Assembly: GCA_026786155.1 (NCBI GenBank)
Contig: JAJAYR010000297.1
Coordinates: 1-7,532, forward strand
From: Pyrinomonadaceae bacterium
GTDB lineage: Bacteria > Acidobacteriota > Blastocatellia > Pyrinomonadales > Pyrinomonadaceae
DNA length: 7,532 nucleotides
Reading direction: 5' to 3'
Shown here: positions 5,918-7,532 of the stretch, in pieces
Numbering within the stretch: the stretch's first letter is position 1
Layout of the letters: every line of letters begins with the position of its first letter
Position numbers and translations under genes: made by a program
Notes under the pieces: generated by a model
What the model saw: only the letters and a program-made list of their open reading frames with translations
The model's database searches: none
Told to the model about the DNA's origin: nothing

Positions 5918-6388
5918 TTAGCCGATTCGCAAATTACAAACCGGACAAACGCGCACGTCTTCGCGGATTAACAGCCCGATCCAGAAAAAAATTCCGGTCG
6001 TTACCAGCAAAACGGCGAACGTAATCCAACCGGCGGTGGAAATTTTTCTCGTCAAGAACGGCAAAGCCTGCGTCGCGCAGCGCGGACAGCGATAACCGTA
6101 AGCCATACTATTCGGCTGCTGATAGGCGAGTGCCTGCGGACGCGGCGGTTGATTGGTCAGATACGGATTGTCGGCGAGCGGCTGAACGCGATTTATCGGC
6201 TGAGTTTTCGTCGGTTTTTTGTCGGCAATCTGATATTCGTCAGTCTTCCAAGAATATGGACGCGGCGGTGAATACTCGTAATTAGTGCCTTCGTTCGTCA
6301 TTTGGCTCTGCAAAAATTTCGTTCCGCAGAACCGGCAAAAATTACTCGTGTCGGTGTTGGTTTGTCCGCAGTTTGCACATTGAATCAT
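5918..6388 (-). CDS. Zinc-ribbon protein with C-terminal LITAF-like membrane domain
   Basis: The 156-aa product has three parts. First comes a zinc ribbon, C4-A-N-C7 with C18-R-F-C21. Then follows a Pro/Gln/Asn-rich, probably disordered linker (about 30-98). The C-terminal domain has CPRC (101-104), a hydrophobic segment (about 119-141, WITFAVLLVTTGIFFWIGLLI), then DVRVCPVCNLRIG (144-156). Two CxxC knuckles around a membrane-inserted hydrophobic helix, ending in CPxCxxxIG, is the LITAF/SIMPLE pattern known from eukaryotic endosomal proteins and also annotated in bacteria. It would sit on the inner leaflet of the membrane with both zinc knuckles in the cytoplasm. ATG at 6388 is chosen because GAGG lies 5 nt before it and the CxxC follows at once. 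A TTG at 6466 would add 26 residues and overlap the preceding gene by 8 nt. The molecular role is unknown. Confidence 0.78.
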   Translation of the reverse strand: MIQCANCGQTNTDTSNFCRFCGTKFLQSQMTNEGTNYEYSPPRPYSWKTDEYQIADKKPTKTQPINRVQPLADNPYLTNQPPRPQALAYQQPNSMAYGYRCPRCATQALPFLTRKISTAGWITFAVLLVTTGIFFWIGLLIREDVRVCPVCNLRIG

Positions 6389-6393
6389 AGATG

Positions 6394-6397
6394 CCTC
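6394..6397 (-). promoter_or_regulatory. Ribosome binding site deciding the LITAF-like gene start
   Basis: Minus-strand GAGG with a 5-nt gap to ATG at 6388. It is one of the clearest Shine-Dalgarno sites in the window and supports this start over the upstream TTG. Confidence 0.6.
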
Positions 6398-6429
6398 GTC
6401 TAAAAAAGAGAGTCTAAAGTTACAGATTC

Positions 6430-6442
6430 TTAACGCCGTTAA
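6430..6442. promoter_or_regulatory. Small palindrome, possible operator
   Basis: TTAACG-C-CGTTAA is a perfect 6-bp-arm palindrome with one central base, in the 70-nt gap between the oxidoreductase stop and the LITAF-like gene ATG. It could be a dimeric regulator site for the downstream gene. A palindrome this short can occur by chance, and no promoter boxes clearly frame it. Confidence 0.2.
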
Positions 6443-6458
6443 TCGAAAAAAGTTCTCG

Positions 6459-7430
6459 TTACTCAAACTTTATCTTTTCGCCCGTTCGTATCGCTTCATA
6501 AACTTTTTCGACCAATTCGACCGATTTAAAACCGTCGAGCGCAGTCACGGGCGGCGCGACTCCTTCGAGTATCGCGTCGAGAAATGCCGCGTCTTCCTGC
6601 ACATAACCCCAACGCTCTTCCTTTTCGGTCATCTGAAACGACAAAGTTTCGTAATCCGCATCAAATCCTTTCGAGTCAATCAAACGCTCCATTTCTTCGG
6701 TTAAAATCGTCCGGTGATGACAAAAAACTTCAATTCTTTCAAAGGGGAAAATCCAACTCGCGTCCGACGACGAAGCGAATGTGCAGTGAAAGCCGCTTTT
6801 AAATTTGCAAATAATCGAAAATTCGTCTAGTTCGGGATATTCGTGCTGTGAACCGTAGGCGGAGAGTTCCGCGATTTCGCCGAATTGGAAACGCATCATA
6901 TCGAACAGGTGAATTGTCGTCTCATATAAAAATCCGCCGGTAACTTCCGGGTCGCCCGTCCAAACCGGATTTTTCAGTTCGCCGCGATTCATTTTGATAT
7001 GCGCCGAATGCGCTTTATCCGCCGTCAATAATTCTTTGAGTTTCACATAAACCGGCGCGTATCGGCGATTGTGTCCGACTTGGAAAACCTTATCGGATTT
7101 TTCGGCGATGTGCAATAATTTTATCGCGTCCGGCAAACCGATTGAAAAAGGCTTTTCGCAAAAAACGTGCTTTCCGGCAGCGACGGCGGACGCGGCAATT
7201 TCCGTGTGCGTTTTGTTCGGCGTGCAGACTAAAACCGCATCGGCAACTGCAAACAATTCTTCACGCGAGGCGCAAACTTTGCCGCCGACCGATTTCGCCG
7301 TTTTTTCGGCGCGTTCCGGTTTTATATCGTAAAGCGCGGCAACTTCACAGCGTTCGTCGCGTGAAAAAATCCGGGCGTGGACGTTCCCGATGTAACCCGT
7401 GCCGATGATGCCAATTTTGATTTTAGCCAT
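6459..7430 (-). CDS. Gfo/Idh/MocA family NAD(P)-dependent oxidoreductase
   Basis: The 323-aa cytoplasmic enzyme has an N-terminal Rossmann fold with the dinucleotide loop GIIGTGYIG (7-15) and an aspartate at the end of strand 2 (D35), which suggests a preference for NAD(H). VLVCTPNKTH (66-75) and the family signature EKP (92-94, lysine K93) follow. The C-terminal half carries GHNRRYAP (119-126) and the substrate-site pattern GGFLYETTIHLFDMMR (165-180), with H174 and D177 in the places of the catalytic His/Asp of inositol-dehydrogenase-like members. Length and motif order are normal. These enzymes oxidise or reduce sugars, inositols or related alcohols; no carbohydrate gene is nearby to fix the substrate. 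ATG at 7430 has only a weak GGTGG 10 nt upstream, and that site lies inside the arm of the hairpin at 7440-7517. A 70-nt gap to the LITAF-like gene allows co-transcription. Confidence 0.93.
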   Translation of the reverse strand: MAKIKIGIIGTGYIGNVHARIFSRDERCEVAALYDIKPERAEKTAKSVGGKVCASREELFAVADAVLVCTPNKTHTEIAASAVAAGKHVFCEKPFSIGLPDAIKLLHIAEKSDKVFQVGHNRRYAPVYVKLKELLTADKAHSAHIKMNRGELKNPVWTGDPEVTGGFLYETTIHLFDMMRFQFGEIAELSAYGSQHEYPELDEFSIICKFKSGFHCTFASSSDASWIFPFERIEVFCHHRTILTEEMERLIDSKGFDADYETLSFQMTEKEERWGYVQEDAAFLDAILEGVAPPVTALDGFKSVELVEKVYEAIRTGEKIKFE

Positions 7431-7439
7431 AAGATTTTA

Positions 7440-7517
7440 GCCACCGAGTTCACAGAGAACACAGAGATTTATTTTTCTGCCTCTATAATTCTCTGTGTTC
7501 TCTGTGAACTCGGTGGC
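7440..7517. repeat. Perfect 28-bp-arm inverted repeat upstream of the oxidoreductase
   Basis: The arms 7440-7467 and 7490-7517 are perfect reverse complements around a 22-nt loop. Each arm contains a direct 8-mer repeat (CACAGAGA-A-CACAGAGA). The near edge is 9 nt from the oxidoreductase ATG, so on a longer transcript the hairpin would bury the only Shine-Dalgarno-like bases (GGTGG). Its sequence is unrelated to the other hairpins here, but its size and placement are alike. The arm words (CACAGAGAACACAGAG, ACTCGGTGG) resemble repeats I recall from intergenic regions of many bacterial genomes; a search would be needed to show this. Confidence 0.92.
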
Positions 7518-7532
7518 AAATTGTTTTTAAGC

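Noticed and set aside
6389..6466. TTG start extending the LITAF-like protein and overlapping the oxidoreductase gene by 8 nt
   Set aside because: The ATG at 6388 has a good GAGG site and is directly followed by the zinc ribbon; the 26 added residues look unstructured.
7484..7489. Perfect TATAAT in the loop of the last hairpin, plus strand
   Set aside because: There is no -35-like sequence at the right distance, and no gene is visible downstream before the window ends.
1..7532. CRISPR array, tRNA, transposase or defence system
   Set aside because: There are no regularly spaced direct repeats, no tRNA-like cloverleaf noticed by eye, and no nuclease, transposase or toxin motifs in any reading frame.

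Overview
The window looks like a piece of a bacterial chromosome, most probably from an acidobacterium of the Blastocatellia/Pyrinomonadales type. This is an inference. It rests on a secreted protein of the 'VWFA-related' family, which is mainly acidobacterial, on the mix of unrelated single genes, and on intergenic gaps filled with long hairpin repeats. There are no rRNA, tRNA, CRISPR, phage or transposase genes.

Layout, left to right: a copy of a dispersed intergenic repeat (24-79); a DHA2-type 14-TM MFS drug exporter on the minus strand (111-1784, complete); a long inverted repeat (1814-1896); a PlsC-like lysophospholipid acyltransferase, minus (1901-2797); a divergent intergenic region with a probable promoter and a 19-bp-stem hairpin (2798-3025); a small HbpS/GlcG-type (DUF336) protein, plus (3026-3463); a convergent gap holding an inverted repeat related to the one at the window start (3466-3572); an unrecognised two-TM coiled-coil protein, minus (3589-4356); a divergent promoter region (4357-4470); a secreted VWA-domain protein, plus (4471-5430); a small YgiT/MqsA-N-like zinc-finger relic, minus, tail to tail after 1 bp (5432-5695); a 41-bp-arm inverted repeat (5763-5860); a zinc-ribbon plus LITAF-like membrane protein, minus (5918-6388); a Gfo/Idh/MocA oxidoreductase, minus (6459-7430); and a perfect 28-bp-arm inverted repeat ending the window (7440-7517).

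The genes do not form one obvious pathway. The only likely co-transcribed pairs are oxidoreductase then LITAF-like protein (70-nt gap) and possibly acyltransferase then MFS exporter (116-nt gap filled by a hairpin). Several products act at the envelope (exporter, phospholipid acylation, two-TM coiled-coil protein, secreted VWA protein, LITAF-like protein), but no shared function can be shown. I did not find a convincing new multi-gene system.

The most notable signals are the series of long inverted repeats, at least three of them unrelated in sequence to each other, sitting in nearly every intergenic gap; the bacterial LITAF-like protein; the VWA domain with a damaged metal-binding motif; and the zinc-finger protein that has lost zinc ligands and has no visible toxin partner.
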